From: Sphagnum magellanicum
Taxonomy: Eukaryota; Streptophyta; Sphagnopsida; Sphagnales; Sphagnaceae
DNA: 64,000 bases
Assembly: GCA_021904315.1 (NCBI GenBank)
Contig: CM038911.1
Location: 1,242,501-1,306,500, forward strand
Direction of reading: 5' to 3'
Part shown: piece by piece, positions 22,696-34,879 of the stretch
Numbering within the stretch: position 1 is the stretch's first letter
Layout of the letters: each line of letters starts with the position of its first letter
Notes under the pieces: generated by a model
Databases searched by the model: none
The model's input: the letters and a program-made list of their open reading frames with translations, nothing else
Told to the model about the DNA's origin: nothing
Position numbers and translations under genes: made by a program

Positions 22696-23418
22696 TCAAT
22701 GAACTGAATTGACAACACCTTTGAGCAGCATTTGTGGGACACTTGGCAAGTTCAATTTTTGCTGCTCAAGTTTGATGCCAAGAGCATTTTGAAGTTCTGT
22801 AGATGAGTGTTCTTCCTCTGCTTGCAATGTGCTTGCCTCTTGCAAGTGTCTTTCTGTTATTGTTGATTTTTCCACAATCTTATTACTCACATCATTACCT
22901 AGGCTTTCGTGTCCTGTGCACACATCAAACAGGTTAGTTAGATTATGTGAAATTATATTCCAATCATCAAAGGACAACAGTATCATGAGTCTGCTACACA
23001 AAATCAAGCAGCATATAGGTCTTACAGACCTGAAATGTAAGGATAAAGAGACAGCAGGAGCAATCTTCTCACTGTTAGCACAACATCAACAATTGAATGC
23101 ATCTTCCAACCATAAAGTTTTAGTAAGCAATCATGGCAATTAGAGATGGGGATGGCAGTTTCTTTGTAATCTCTCACCCTCAAATGGTACATCAGACGAG
23201 GAAATGTAGAGAATCAAAATACAGATCAACAAGATAACTGGAATCAAGTGGATTGTCCACTCCCCATGGAACCTGCAATGGTCCTTGTCTCCCTTCTCCA
23301 CATCTCTGAAACCACTTTCATTCTGGAGGATTGACACCATTTGTGAGGCCCTGTTTCTGGTAGGTGGCCCTGGTGGTCTGTATGAAGGTAGAAGAACTAC
23401 CCCTCGTGACCACTGCAT
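22696..23418 (-). CDS. Probable two-exon gene: small single-pass membrane protein, function unknown
   Basis: Exon 1 is 23418-23178 and exon 2 is 22913-22696. The donor is G|GTGAGA and the acceptor GTGTGCACAG|G, and the phases match (241 + 218 nt = 153 codons, 152 residues plus TGA). The N-terminal half is basic and proline-rich (SYRPPGPPTRNR). A hydrophobic segment at about 55-72 (WTIHLIPVILLICILILYI) would span a membrane once, with about 80 mostly polar residues after it (Glu, Gln, Thr, Leu-rich, possibly helical). The matching splice phase and open exons are the evidence. There is no recognised domain. The ATG at 23418 is the first in frame, but an upstream exon cannot be excluded. The CpG-rich block at 24150-24910 may be its promoter or leader. 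Confidence 0.5.
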
Positions 23419-24149
23419 ATCTCAGGGCCAGAATGTTGAGGCCAAAAAAAGTTTTTGCCTCTTAAATCTATTTCCTCCTGTTGTGTTGAAATCGGCTTCT
23501 CAAGACAACACTAGCAAACCAAAACTCGGTTTGTCAAAACCTATTATAATGTATGATTCTGCAGTATTGATTCAGGGACACAGCAATGATGTGCAATATC
23601 TTCCAAGCCCTCTCCAATATGATGTTAAGCCAACAGGGTCTTTGGAGTGCAGCCTTCACGTTTGCAACAGTCAATCCAGCTCAAGAGTTTGTATGTGGTT
23701 TTCCAAGATGATATGACGTTGCCACATTGTCAACCTGAATACCTGCAAACTGGCCACATGAAATCACATGTTGGGGATTAAAGATCTTACAAGAGGGCTC
23801 ATTCAAGATTGGGGTTCCAAAAAAGGAATAAGGACTTCAGATTTTTTCTTCACTAATCTTTATAAATAGCATCCACATGGGACAAATTTTAATTTTTAAA
23901 AATGAATAATCCAAGTTAAGAGCACACATGTGACAGTGGTGATTTTCACAGGCTTACATAGTACATTCTTGTGTATCAATATTTTGGTTTACAAGCAGCA
24001 AAGCAATGCAGAAAATGCCAATACAAGCTTCTATAGAGAACTAGAAATGTTTCCCAATTCAAGAAGATTCTTGGAGTGTGCAGTCTTGATGTCTAGATCG
24101 CACCGAGTAGAAGGAATGCAAGCAATCAACGTGCCATGAAATGGTCATA

Positions 24150-24910
24150 AACCTCAAAAATTGCTTATGCTACGATTGTAATGCTTTTCGTGACGAAATT
24201 AGGTTCTATCTATAGCCGGAGAAGCACAATTTCACCAATAAGAGCAGCAATGAGCTCTTCTCGGATACCATGCAGATTCACACAAGGCAGGCAGAGGGAA
24301 GAAAGGAGGAAATTCACCTGAAGAAACAACGCGTGGCGAATAAAATACTCAGGTCGGAAACAACGCAGTTTACGGAACTGGTGCGGCTAAACGGTTTGCA
24401 AGCCAATGAGTCGAAATTCTATCGAGAAGACAAGGCTAGAGACGCTAATCACCAAGGTGAATTGTCGTCGCTCGAGTATTCGAATATATAGATTGAAGAG
24501 CAATAAGAGAAACTTGCACCAAGCTCCGATTCAGACGAAACCTAGACGCTTGATGAGCCAGACGGCCAAATCCCAAGACAATTTCTGTACACATGCGAAG
24601 CAAGCTGAGCATGTACATATGCAAAGTGAAGATACAGAGACACAATGTACTTCAACTCCAAGAGTTCTTCAACTTGTCCCCAAATAAAAAACCCCCGCGG
24701 ATTCTTCTTCGAAAATCCGTCAACAAAATAATTTACGGACTGATTCACTTTAGCAAACCTGAATTGAGGAGACTCTTTTGCCTCACTCAATCAAGCTTTG
24801 CAAACGAGTTTGCGAGCTTTAAATTTCCTCGATCGAGAGCCCCCTTTAGGTACCGCTTTTTTAAAAATTATTCGCAGCGAGAGAAAGACGACAAAGAGTG
24901 TTAGTAATAA
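24150..24910 (-). promoter_or_regulatory. CpG-rich block, presumed promoter/5' leader of the 22.7-23.4 kb gene
   Basis: CpG dinucleotides (ACGCG, GTCGTCGCTCGAG, CCCCCGCGG) are far denser here than in the flanks, as is usual for unmethylated plant promoters and first exons. The minus strand is open without ATG for about 60 codons to a TAG at about 24222. Orientation and role are inference. It might instead hold an unrecognised first exon. Confidence 0.35.
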
Positions 24911-25253
24911 TAGCCACCGGCCGGGCCCCTCCAGACATTGAGCAGCGCTTAAGTCTCAAGGAAAGTAGCTGATTCTACCAAACTTCTTTGAAGCTTTGGG
25001 GGGTGGGGGACCCCAAGAAAAAAGAAAAAGCATTTTGGCTTGAAAGTAAAAGGCAAAAATACTTGCGAGAATGTGAGATCACAGATGTCGAATTGCATTG
25101 GCAGGACGGTGCATTAGTGGAGGAAGTGCATGTCAGGCAATGATGATGGTTTTTTCAGGTGAAAAACATTTTTTTCAAAACCAGAGCATCACTTAGTAGC
25201 AGGGTTTCTTTTAAGGATATTAGAGGAATCCACTACTTCACCCTGTGAATTTG

Positions 25254-25476
25254 GGCCTCCTTTCACCCCCTTTAGTGGTATCCATAAAGTAAGGAAATTT
25301 TATTAAATGTCAGTATTAATGCACAAGGTTCGAATGGATCTCTCTGGTCCGAGTATTGACGTTAAATTAAAAGAAAGAAAGAAAGAAGAGAGGAATTATA
25401 GTAGCTGTACAGGTAGGAGAAGTGAAAATCTATGTAGCAGTAGTGGAGGCTCTCAGGAAAAGAGAAAGACAGGGTG
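25254..25476 (+). repeat. Dispersed repeat family C, copy 1
   Basis: From GGCCTCCTTTCACCCC to AAAGACAGGGTGA, this block matches the reverse complement of about 45865-46050. Shared text includes TAAGGAAATTTTATTAAAT and AATTATAGTAGCT. TTCACCCTGT at 25237 and ACAGGGTGA at 25468 look like short terminal inverted repeats, so a small DNA transposon is likely. Confidence 0.65.
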
Positions 25477-25589
25477 ATTGATGGTTTCCTGAGTTTCACC
25501 CCCCATTAAATGCTAATGTAGTTTTTTGCAGGTTTTTTTTTTAATCTCACCCTGTGTATGACCAAACTCAGGGTACTGGTGCTGTCTTT

Positions 25590-25870
25590 TCCTGACTTTA
25601 CGGATATCTCTATGTGGTGTAGCCAAAGTGGCAATCATCCAGAAAATCATTTAGCCAAAGTTGGCTACATACAAGATTTGAAAGTGGAAAAAAAATAAGT
25701 TCCTTCTATATTCTTGGCTGCCTGCTGGACCGTACAAATCTGGCAATTCGGATTGCTTTTTCTATGGAATCTGACGAATTTGGGTCATTTTTTCCACTAA
25801 AAATCCTTTGTATAGTTTGAAAATCATAGTTTTCAAGTTGAAATTTGTGAAAATTCGCCAGTAAAAGAAT
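25590..25870 (-). repeat. Dispersed repeat family A, copy 2 (inverted)
   Basis: The reverse complement of this block follows 43105-43385 along nearly its whole length: it starts TTTTACTGGCGAATTTT, passes TTGGCTGCC/TAGCCAAGAATATAGAA and ends in GCCACTTTGGCTACACCA. It abuts a coding-like exon at about 25870. Confidence 0.7.
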
Positions 25871-26167
25871 TGCTGCTTAGTACCATTCTCAAGCAGTTAA
25901 CTGTGTGCCTATAACAGTGCTGAACTATGCCATCTTCCAGGGCCGCAAGCCTGTTACCATCAATGATGAGACACGTGTGGTTTTTCCTCAATTCTGAAAT
26001 TATGCCCGTATATTCTTCAAGACTGCATGATTTCTCGTCCATTACAGAATTGACTTCCTCATTGGCTGGCCATCCATTGCAGTCAAATGGCCCATTTCTC
26101 CAAATTCAGCCCAATCCAGGTCTTCATGAAATGGGGATCTTGGGTATCTTGAATCCTCAAGGCTAGT
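25871..26167 (-). pseudogene. Decayed exon, unidentified protein
   Basis: After an acceptor-like TTTTAATTCAACTAG|C at about 26167 the minus strand encodes a coding-looking, acidic segment (YPRSPFHEDLDWAEFGEMGH), then after a one-base frameshift SLEEYTGIISELRKNHTCLI and DGNRLAALEDG. The composition and the long helical stretch look protein-derived. I cannot name the family. The frameshift and the abutting repeat A copy suggest a broken gene. Confidence 0.35.
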
Positions 26168-26169
26168 TG

Positions 26170-27560
26170 AATTAAAATGATTCAAATCGACTGTGTATTA
26201 GGTGATATTCATTGGGAGGACCTCAAGAAGCAGTGGGTGGCCACAAGCAAGGTCAGACTAATGGCAATTATCCAATGGAATTGGCACTTGGGAAAGATTC
26301 CGTTACATCATTGGGAACTTAGCACAGTATCTGCTAGATGATGTTTTATGTGCAGGGTAATGCCCTAGGGCTGGGGCATTGTGAAATAATGGGCCCCAAG
26401 ACCAAATGCCAGAGGCTGTTATCTCAGGAACGCCTCGCCCAAGGGCATTGCCCAGTGTAAAAATCAACAATTTTTACTTTTTTATTCTTAAACTGTGATA
26501 CCCCACAAGTACCAGCTGGGTAACCATCAGGTATCACAGTAAAAAGGTCAAATTCTAAGTCGGGCATTTCAAAAAGCAAAATGCCTGTGTCTGCAGGTGT
26601 TTCACTTTACGTAAAGCACTGCCTGGATTTTTCCTTTGTATTTTCAGCTCCATTACCTGCCTGAAGAAACCTGTTTTCAGCAAGCTGGATCTTCTGCAGT
26701 GGAAGCTAGCAGCCTCGGGCACAGGTCAAAAATCGCAGAAGGGTCTGTACTGAGGCCCTTCTCCTATACAAAATGCCCACTTGCAGATTTAGTCAAATAA
26801 GGTGCCTTGACTACACTAGTGGAAAGGACAGAGGTTTTTTATATGTGAGTCATATGGATATGAAAGAACAGTTCATCCTAAGAAGCTTAGGGTTAATGGA
26901 GCAACCTCTCGTAGGTGACAATTACGTATATTCTCTCTCTCTCTCGCTCTCTCTGGGGAATTTCCTGACCTGGTTCCCATGCTTTTGAGAAATCACTCTG
27001 CGGTTTGCACTCAGAGTGACACATGGACATGAATCAAGTCCCTCCTGTGCCTCCAAACCAAGATCTGAATCCTCTTCTCCTTCAAATCAAGAACAAGAGC
27101 CGGTGAACTATAAGGGAATGATTCATGGCCCTGATTGACTCCTGTAGAAAACAATGAATCATCGTGCACCTACTAAATTGCAACTTCCATCAACGAGTGC
27201 CATCAACTTACTTATTCATTATGTGTGTACCCAGTCACTCCCAAACTTTTAAGGGAGCCCCACTGGATCTTTGGCCATTATTATTGGTGTGCAAAAAGAG
27301 CATGAGAGGAAGTCCAGGCAAACACTACAAAGCATTATACCACGCCCGCCAACCCACAAATAGTAATAACTTTCCTACTGAGTGCACCAAGAGTCCAAGC
27401 ATAAAAGATGACACTCAACTAACATGGCTGAGTTCATCCACACCCTACATGGACATATAGCATGAGGAAAAGAAAGAGAGATTAATTGCACGATTTTGAA
27501 AATCCCATATTGTATCTGCTCTTGGAGAGTCTAGTCAGCCAGATGTGGATTTCTCAAGTT
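26170..27560. other. Intergenic DNA, no gene seen
   Basis: The block contains a (CT)n microsatellite at about 26932-26953 and GGGCATT/AATGCCC inverted words near 26358-26450. Short ORFs here lack domain content. Confidence 0.4.
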
Positions 27561-27566
27561 ATTTTC

Positions 27567-27905
27567 TTTCTGTAATCATGCCTTTTCATGCACTATGATG
27601 TCATGGCACACTATGGACGACTTTTATCCTTTCTAAAAATGTTTTCCATGGGAGCTGAGCTGAGCTGAGCTTCCTTGAGACAAGTAAGTTGCAATGACTT
27701 AGAATTTATAAAAGGTTGCACAATGGATGAATGTGTTTTTAACTTTTCATCCTTAGTATCGCATTTTCATTTACTATAGATGACTTTATCCTTCTAAAAA
27801 TGCTTTCCATGGGAGCTTGACTTCACTTCCTTGGGACAAGAAAGTTGCAATGCCTTAGAATTATTTTTTTAAAGGTTGCACAATGGATGAATGTGTTTTT
27901 AATTC
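27567..27905. repeat. Two-copy tandem repeat, about 160-bp unit
   Basis: CTTTCCATGGGAGCT at about 27640 and 27800, AAGTTGCAATG, and GGTTGCACAATGGATGAATG at about 27712 and 27874 recur in register. The first copy carries an extra GAGCTGAGCTGAGCT expansion. Confidence 0.8.
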
Positions 27906-28054
27906 TTCATTCTTGGTATGCCATTTCTCATTCATTATACAAATTCAAAATTTCAACTTTTTAATCATTGTGGAATCTTTCATTTATTAAGCAACCTTTT
28001 TCTTGGCAACTTTTTATCTATTTTAAAAAAAAATTGCATAATTTTTTTTGGATT

Positions 28055-28475
28055 TTTTGGAAGGTTTCACAATGAATGAAAAGTTGGGAACTTGGTTTCA
28101 AATGTTGCACAATGGATGAAAAATTGCATGAAAGGTGAAGTGGCATTCATCCATCTAAGGAATAACCTTATTTTTATTTGAATAATAAATGAAATATTGC
28201 ATGATGGATGAAATATTGAAAAAACTATCCAATCAATGACAATTTGCATGAAGGATGGAATTTTGGAAAGGAAAGTCACACAATGAATGAAAATTTAGGC
28301 AATTCAATTTGCAAAATGGACAAAAATAAGGGGAAAAAATCGAAAATTTGATGAAACTTGGTAAAAATGGATACATAATGGATAAAAATTTGTTAGATGG
28401 TTAAAAGGATGAAATTGAGACAATGGATGAAAAATTGAGGACTAATAATGAAAGGTTTAAAACACTTTCATCCAT
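28055..28475. repeat. Degenerate array of AATGGATGAAA words
   Basis: AATGGATGAAA, GAATGAAA and close variants occur at least ten times in about 420 bp, spaced about 20-50 bp, with GCACAATGGATGA also linking it to the 160-bp repeat upstream. It looks like an old satellite-like array. Confidence 0.6.
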
Positions 28476-29224
28476 TGTGAAACTTTAAGGCATTAAAAAT
28501 TTCCTAGATGGTATCTCTAATAAGTGCAACCAAGCTCTTGGCAAAAGCATGACCAATCCTTCTTCTCCTTAGGCAACCTTTTGAAAATTCTACTTAGGCA
28601 TAGCAATTTCTTTAGATCAAGGTTTTTTTTTAAAAATTTGTGAAGTAACACATGTGGCCCTTTTAGCCACCTCCTAGAATGAAAAGCAAGTAATCCACCA
28701 GTTTCTCGAGGTGTGACAAGGTGCCTATGTTGGTCAAAGCAAGGCTCAAAAAAAACTATTAAAACTACCTTGGAATATAAGATTAAAAAATAGCCACACA
28801 AAATTCCGTGTAAAAAATTGGTTGTTAATTAGTATACATACAAAAAAAATTAGTAATTGCCTAGAATTCAAAGTAGAAACAATGGCAATCACATGCAACA
28901 AGGACTAAAAAATAGACTACATGAAAAATATTTTGAGGGAATCAAACACCAATCATAAAGACCCTACCCGTTGCAATTTAGGGTATGCTTGCCATTGTAG
29001 AATAAATTCTTGCCATTACCACTGCAAACTTGGATATAACTATGACCTTTGCAACTACAATCATGACTTGGATGTCGAAATCAAACAATTATGGCCATTA
29101 ATGAAATGGGTCATATAGGGATATATTTTTTAATAAAAAATATAATATATATTTTTGACCCATGTCATGTGGACATGTAGTAATTGCAAAGGTGTTCACA
29201 AGATGTCACAATGTTTAGCTTAAA

Positions 29225-29480
29225 CAAGGGTTGTGTACCATAGGTGGTACCTAGGCTAGGCCCATAGCTATGTAGGTTATGTGGCACTTAACCTAGCCAA
29301 GGGCCAAATAAACCAATCTAGATTAGTTAACTTATGTGACATCTAGGCCTAAAGCTAGGTAGTCTATGTGGTACCTAGGCTAAGCCTTGGTAACCTAGGT
29401 AATACCTAGCCTAGGGTTGGGCAACTTAGGCCATTAGGCAACATAGGCTAGCATAGGCCTGCTTAGGTGGCCTAAGCAAT
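29225..29480. repeat. CTAGG-rich repeat block
   Basis: ACCTAGGCTAGGCCC, TGGTACCTAGGCTAAGCC, ACCTAGCCTAGGG and similar words follow one another in both orientations. This gives a region able to form many hairpins. It is non-coding. Confidence 0.7.
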
Positions 29481-29499
29481 TTAACTTAGGTTGCAAGTA

Positions 29500-29560
29500 T
29501 GAGGATTTGAACTCTTCACCTCCATGATGAAAAATCAAATCTATAACTAGTGAACCACAT
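29500..29560 (-). repeat. tRNA-like (SINE-like) Pol III promoter module, copy 1
   Basis: On the minus strand TGGTTCACTAG fits the A box (TRGYNNANNNG) and GTTCAAATC fits the B box (GWTCRANNC), about 35 bp apart, as in tRNA-derived SINEs. It does not fold as a full tRNA by eye. It sits between CTAGG- and GTAGG-rich blocks, as does copy 2 at 33550-33606. Confidence 0.5.
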
Positions 29561-29629
29561 TTTTGTAAAGTGTGGTCTTTTGTCAACATATAATATATGA
29601 ACATTTTTATTTTTTTTACAAGTCTAGTT

Positions 29630-30300
29630 ACATAGGTAGGTAGGAAAGTGGGAAATAGGTAAGTAGGCAATTTAACCTAGCTAGGAAGGTAGCCTATGTA
29701 ACCTATATAAGAAGCTTATATAACTTATGTTTGTAAGTAACATAACCTAGGTATATAGATAGTTTAGCCTATGATTGATGCATGGTAAGATGGGCCAATT
29801 TTGGTGTAATGCAATCCATTTTGAGCTACATAGGTTGAATGTCCTATTGCCAAATTGTATTATATTGAAAAACTTTGCATCATATCAAATGAAAATATTG
29901 AATTATGGACTTTGCTAATGGTAAAACAAAAAAAAAAATCAAAACTCCATAGAATATTGAAAATAAAGTGATTCATGTTAGGATTTTGCACACATGTCTT
30001 AATGACTTTTAGATACAACAAACTTTCAATGGAAAAAAAAACTCAATTTTTGTAACTTTGATATTCATATGCAATGTTTCACACCATAAAATTATCAATA
30101 GATAATTTTTTAAAGTTTGCAAAATTGACTTTAATGGATTTTTTTCTTATTACTTTTCGGTCCACCCGAACTTGCATCGACCTACTAGGTAGGTAACTTA
30201 GTTTAGATAGGTAGCTTAGCCTACTTACATACCTTCAAAATATGTAGTTATGTATTTTAACATAGCCTATAAGCTAGGTATGTATAGGTTAACATATGGT
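29630..30300. repeat. GTAGG / CTAGG repeat region
   Basis: GTAGGTAGG at about 29634, CCTAGCTAGG, CTAGGTATATAG and, at 30180-30290, CTACTAGGTAGGTAAC and related words form a diffuse inverted-repeat block with AT-rich spacers. Confidence 0.5.
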
Positions 30301-30599
30301 CATGTACTCACAATGTTGTTGCAATGTAATCACAACAATGACCAAAGGCATTATGACTTAAAACATATAACTACATGACTAAAATTAAAACATACTTGTT
30401 AAATGTCCTAATCATGAAAGACGCATTTTCACGTTGTGAATTGTTGCCCAAAAAAATGTCAAAAGTAAAAACATTTATACAAACATCCTAACAATTCAAT
30501 CCAAGTGGGTTGTTAACTATTCCTAAGCTTACTCTTCATAAAGCTCGAAATTCATAAATATGTTTCATCTTTTACTCTACACATAACCATGGCCATTGA

Positions 30600-31320
30600 C
30601 ACCTCATATAGTTCATGGGAAGAAGTTGGTTGGTGGCCAAGGTGCGCCAAATTCAAGAGCATGGAAGCCTCATGGCTACATGGGAATTAGCAAACATTCC
30701 TAGCTTGAAAAAGGACAATTGTTTAACCAACAATGTTTCATCAAGTAGGGTCAAGATGAACATTTGTTTTAATCCAATGGTCTTCCCAAAGCAATAATGA
30801 GGTTTCAAAATGTTCAAATGTGCTTGAAGTTTTTGTTCAATTTCAAGTTGCACTAATACTATAGGTAAATGACCCTAATTGCATTCATAAGTTCAAAGGT
30901 AGGGAATCTATGTTCCAATTTGTCAATGAAGCTGAAAGCAATTAAGGTGCATGGTTATGTCACAACTACAACCAACCCTAAAAATAACACACAAACTCTT
31001 TATTAATGTGTCCCACTTATGCACCATGAATATGCGCCCATAAAACATGAATGTGACATATTCCACACTTGAACTAGGTTTAACAATACAACCCATGTTT
31101 CGAGTATGAAATGTGCCACTCAAAAGACCAATTAAAAAAGCCTCAAACATTCCATCCCCATTCTTATACTTGGTAATTGGATTTACATAGATGTTATAAA
31201 TAACCCATTAAGTCACTTTGATTACATCTATGGAATTGCAAATGCAAATGTCATGGGCATGGGTAAACTTAAACAAAGATTCCACATATTCAAACATTCA
31301 AGAAGGATACAAGTGAGACC
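30600..31320 (-). pseudogene. Possible decayed coding relic, unidentified
   Basis: Two protein-like stretches on the minus strand (31150-30923 and 30853-30653) lie in the same reading frame and are separated by a few stops, with further text in frame to about 31300. No motif is recognised. A coding origin is only suggested by the frame agreement. Confidence 0.22.
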
Positions 31321-31329
31321 TAAAATTGT

Positions 31330-33400
31330 TTTGACAAATTGTATAGACTTTCCAAGTTCACCCCAACATTGGCATTAATTACTTGCCCATCAAATATGTG
31401 CACAACTAATGATTTATTGTAAATAGGTCCCAACAAAGGACCCAACAATCACTTCTTACTAGGTGCATTATGTTATTAGGAACCAAAATCACCCAAAAGA
31501 CAAAGTCCTTTGAAGGAATGGATTAAAGTATCAAGTGAAAGCATCCTTGGGTGGACCACTAGGAACCACTTCAAGGAATGGTTAAAGAACCAAAAACACA
31601 CAAATCATTTTCATGGGCCCTTTACTTTAAATGCTTTCATAACTATAATTTTTTTTTTTCATGTTTATCAATTGCATGAACTCTTATGTAACTTGAATTT
31701 TATTTTGGAATTGAATTTTTTTGAAATCGTTAAAAAATTGTATTCCTAATTAAAATGGCCCCTTAAGAAATGATAGCCTTAACTTTGAAAATTCATAAAT
31801 AGATTATACCTACTCAATTAATTGCCTAATAAAAACCTGAAAATAAAATGACTTCCAAATTACCTTATGATAAAAATTCCCAAGAAAATTTTCAAATCAT
31901 GTTTCAAATTTGTGTTCCTAACCAAAAAGTTCAAGGAAAAGGAACCAACACTACATGCTTAAAACTTTTCTAAATACAATGATTAGGAACATCAAAATAC
32001 AAAATATTCTTGATATTATTGAAATTTCAAATTCTATGGAACCTAATAATTGTACTCATTGAAAAAAATTACAAAAATATTCATTTAAGTGTTTGTTATG
32101 ATTTTTCAAAGTTTGATGGGTCTAAAAAATCAAGGTGTGATGTTCCTAATGGTCCACCCAAAGATGTTTTTGCATATCAAATTGGTGTGGCATATAACAC
32201 AATTGGTCATTTGAGAAAAATATCATTTAAAACATGATTCACAAGTTGCTAAAAATATATTCTAATTTTTATGACATTACTTGTCTACATAAATAAATTA
32301 TAAAGCCACAAAAAAACCTAATTAAAAAAAATTGTAGTATTCCTAGGAGATGATGGCAATATATTATGCAATAAGAAACTACCTGCAAATCCACTTAATG
32401 ATATTTCCACTAAGAAGAAAAAACATAAAAAACTTATACATAAAACAAAACAACAAAGATGGGAAGGGGGATGATTATGTGAAAAACTCACTAAAAAAAC
32501 TAAATTAACAAATGCTAAAACTATTGAATTACAACTACTCATATTAACACAAATATAAAGAAACTATAGGAAAACCTCTAGAAAATCAATTTTCAAATTA
32601 AATTAAAATCAAACTAATAACAATTTTTTTTTTTTTTCACATTCAAAGACAATGGAAGATTCAAAACACTTACAATATCATACAAAAAAATGCAAGGTGC
32701 ATTGCAAAAAAATTAAGTTATAAAATTTTATATAATGGAAGTCTAAAATTAGAACATGAGATGTAGGGTATTTCCATGTTATGGTCATGTAGATAAAAAT
32801 TTGTTATAGTGTTATAGTTTTTATTGCACTCAAATTTCGAAATGGCTTAATATCATAATGTTGAAGATTTAGTGATGAAATCATGCAAATGATGGTTCAC
32901 ATCTTAATTATGTTGAAAAATTATGCATATAAAAATAATAAAATTATCTTTTGGAGTACATCTTACTACGCAATAAACCCTAATAGAATGTAGATTTAAA
33001 TATTTTTGACAATATGAATATTCACACACATTTATAAAAACATTAAAAATAATTTTCTTGAATTTTTCCAAAATTTGTTGAAGTATTTGGAAATTCAATA
33101 ACATAGAAATTAATAATTTTTACAAATACATTTAAAGCTATAACACTACAAGAAATCATGGATTATTTGACTAGAAAATTAGACCAATAATAAGTCATTT
33201 TGACATTTGGTCAATTTGATCACTTGGTCATACTAGACAAATCGATTTGAACACATCCAACTTGATTGATTGTTTTTTTTATTGACTAAAAAATGGTCTT
33301 TTTAACTAGTCAAATCAAAGAAAATTTTGAATAACCAAAAACATTTAATTTTTAATCGCAATTTTTAAATAATAAATATTAAATTAGTAAATAAATATTA
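31330..33400. other. AT-rich intergenic DNA, no gene seen
   Basis: Only short chance ORFs and homopolymer runs are present (for example T runs near 31651 and 32624). No repeat or coding pattern was recognised. Confidence 0.4.
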
Positions 33401-33506
33401 AATACTTGCCTACCTACCCACCCATGACCTACCTACCCGCCATGCCCTCCTACTTATTTATCCACAACCCATTTTATAGGTATTATACATTTACCCACAT
33501 GTACAC

Positions 33507-33530
33507 TATATATATATATATATATATATT
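33507..33530. repeat. (TA)n microsatellite
   Basis: About eleven TA units in the centre of the GTAGG element. Confidence 0.95.
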
Positions 33531-33549
33531 CTAGACATATGTTGGTAAG

Positions 33550-33606
33550 GGGGGATTGAACCTTGGTCTCCTTGGCTCTACACCAATGTGTTGGCCATCA
33601 AACCAC
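33550..33606 (-). repeat. tRNA-like (SINE-like) Pol III promoter module, copy 2
   Basis: On the minus strand TGGTTTGATGG matches the A box and GTTCAATCC the B box, 33 bp apart. Like copy 1, the side upstream of the A box reads TTTACAAA-like text (TTTACAAAGTGG here, TTTACAAAAATG there), so the two are related and not chance hits. Confidence 0.55.
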
Positions 33607-34879
33607 CACACCACTTTGTAAAACAACATGATGTCAAATGGATTTAATATGTTTATTTGAACTTTAATTTTTTTCATAAGTAGGTAAGTAGATATGTTAC
33701 TAAGTAAATAGGTAAATCGTGTTAAATAGGTAAGACATAGGTAGGTGGGTGGGTAGATATTAGGTAAATAGGTAGGTAGGATGTAAGTAAGTATATGTTA
33801 GGTAAGTAGGTAATTAGGTAACTTAATAAGCATAAGTAGATTAGTTAACCAAATTAATATGGCTAATTTGACTAAACATGGCCATTCAACATAGCCAATT
33901 TGATTAAACCATGGGCACCTTGATGAACCTTTAAAAATTTTGTCCTCTTTTCTAGATGTATAACTTAACACTTGGTCAAAATGGTCATTTTAATAAAAAA
34001 AACCAACCAAAAGAACCATGTGTCTTTCATGCCTCATGATTTTAATCAAAGTAAACATCCCTTTGGTCAATGCTCACACTCTAATCAAGTTGAACCTTTT
34101 GAAAAGCCATGATTTGTTATGGTATAAGGATCCATTTTTTCAATTTTCTTTGTTTGGAGCCATCTCTATTTAATTGATCTATACTTGAATTAAATGACAT
34201 TTTTAATAAATGGTTTAAATGGATTAGGTTCCAAAAAATCTAGCATGGTAACTATTTTGTTGTACTTTGTAATATTACCATATTATATATTCTAGACTAT
34301 GCCAATAGAACAATACTTAATCATGTTATCTCCAAGATGAATGGACAAGATAAATGTTCAAGATTCAAGCTAGGCATTAATGGTTTAGATGAAGGTGTTT
34401 GACCTAAACAAATGGGACTAGTACTTTTGGGAGCAAATAGGACTACAAGATGATGTAAGTGAGACAAGGTGTAATGGTGACACAAGTCAATTCCAAGGGG
34501 GAAGTTTGTGGGTTGGAAAGAAAAAGTGACAATGGGGTGAAAGGATGGAAATTAATGCTAATTGAGAAAAGGTTCAATTGTTGTAGAAATTTTAAGCAAG
34601 ATGGGTGTTAGTTGAAAGGAGCACAACAATGGATCATCTCTCTTGATTAGCAAAAGGATTTTGAACTTTGCAACAATGCACACTCCAATTTTGAAGGTAT
34701 ATTATTTTAGAAAAAAAATCAAACTTTTGCATTTTGAAATTTTTACAATCAGGACTTAAGTTTGAGATATTTGTGAATTGGTTTAATCATCCAAGCACTT
34801 TCAAATTTTGTATATTTGTGTGCATACTATGAAATTCATGGGAGACTCTAATAACTTACAAAGAAAGACTAGGGTTCTC

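Larger units (their letters stand above)
33405..33850. repeat. GTAGGTAGG element with inverted ends
   Basis: CCTACCTACCCACCC-type words at 33411-33445 are mirrored by GTAGGTGGGTGGGTAG and GTAGGTAGG at 33738-33780. Between them are a (TA)n tract (33507-33530) and a tRNA-like module (33550-33606). This is the best-bounded copy of the family in the window. Confidence 0.55.

Noticed and set aside
23285..23716. Plus-strand ORF of 143 codons
   Set aside because: It overlaps exon 1 of the minus-strand gene and lacks recognisable content; the minus-strand exons have matching splice phases.
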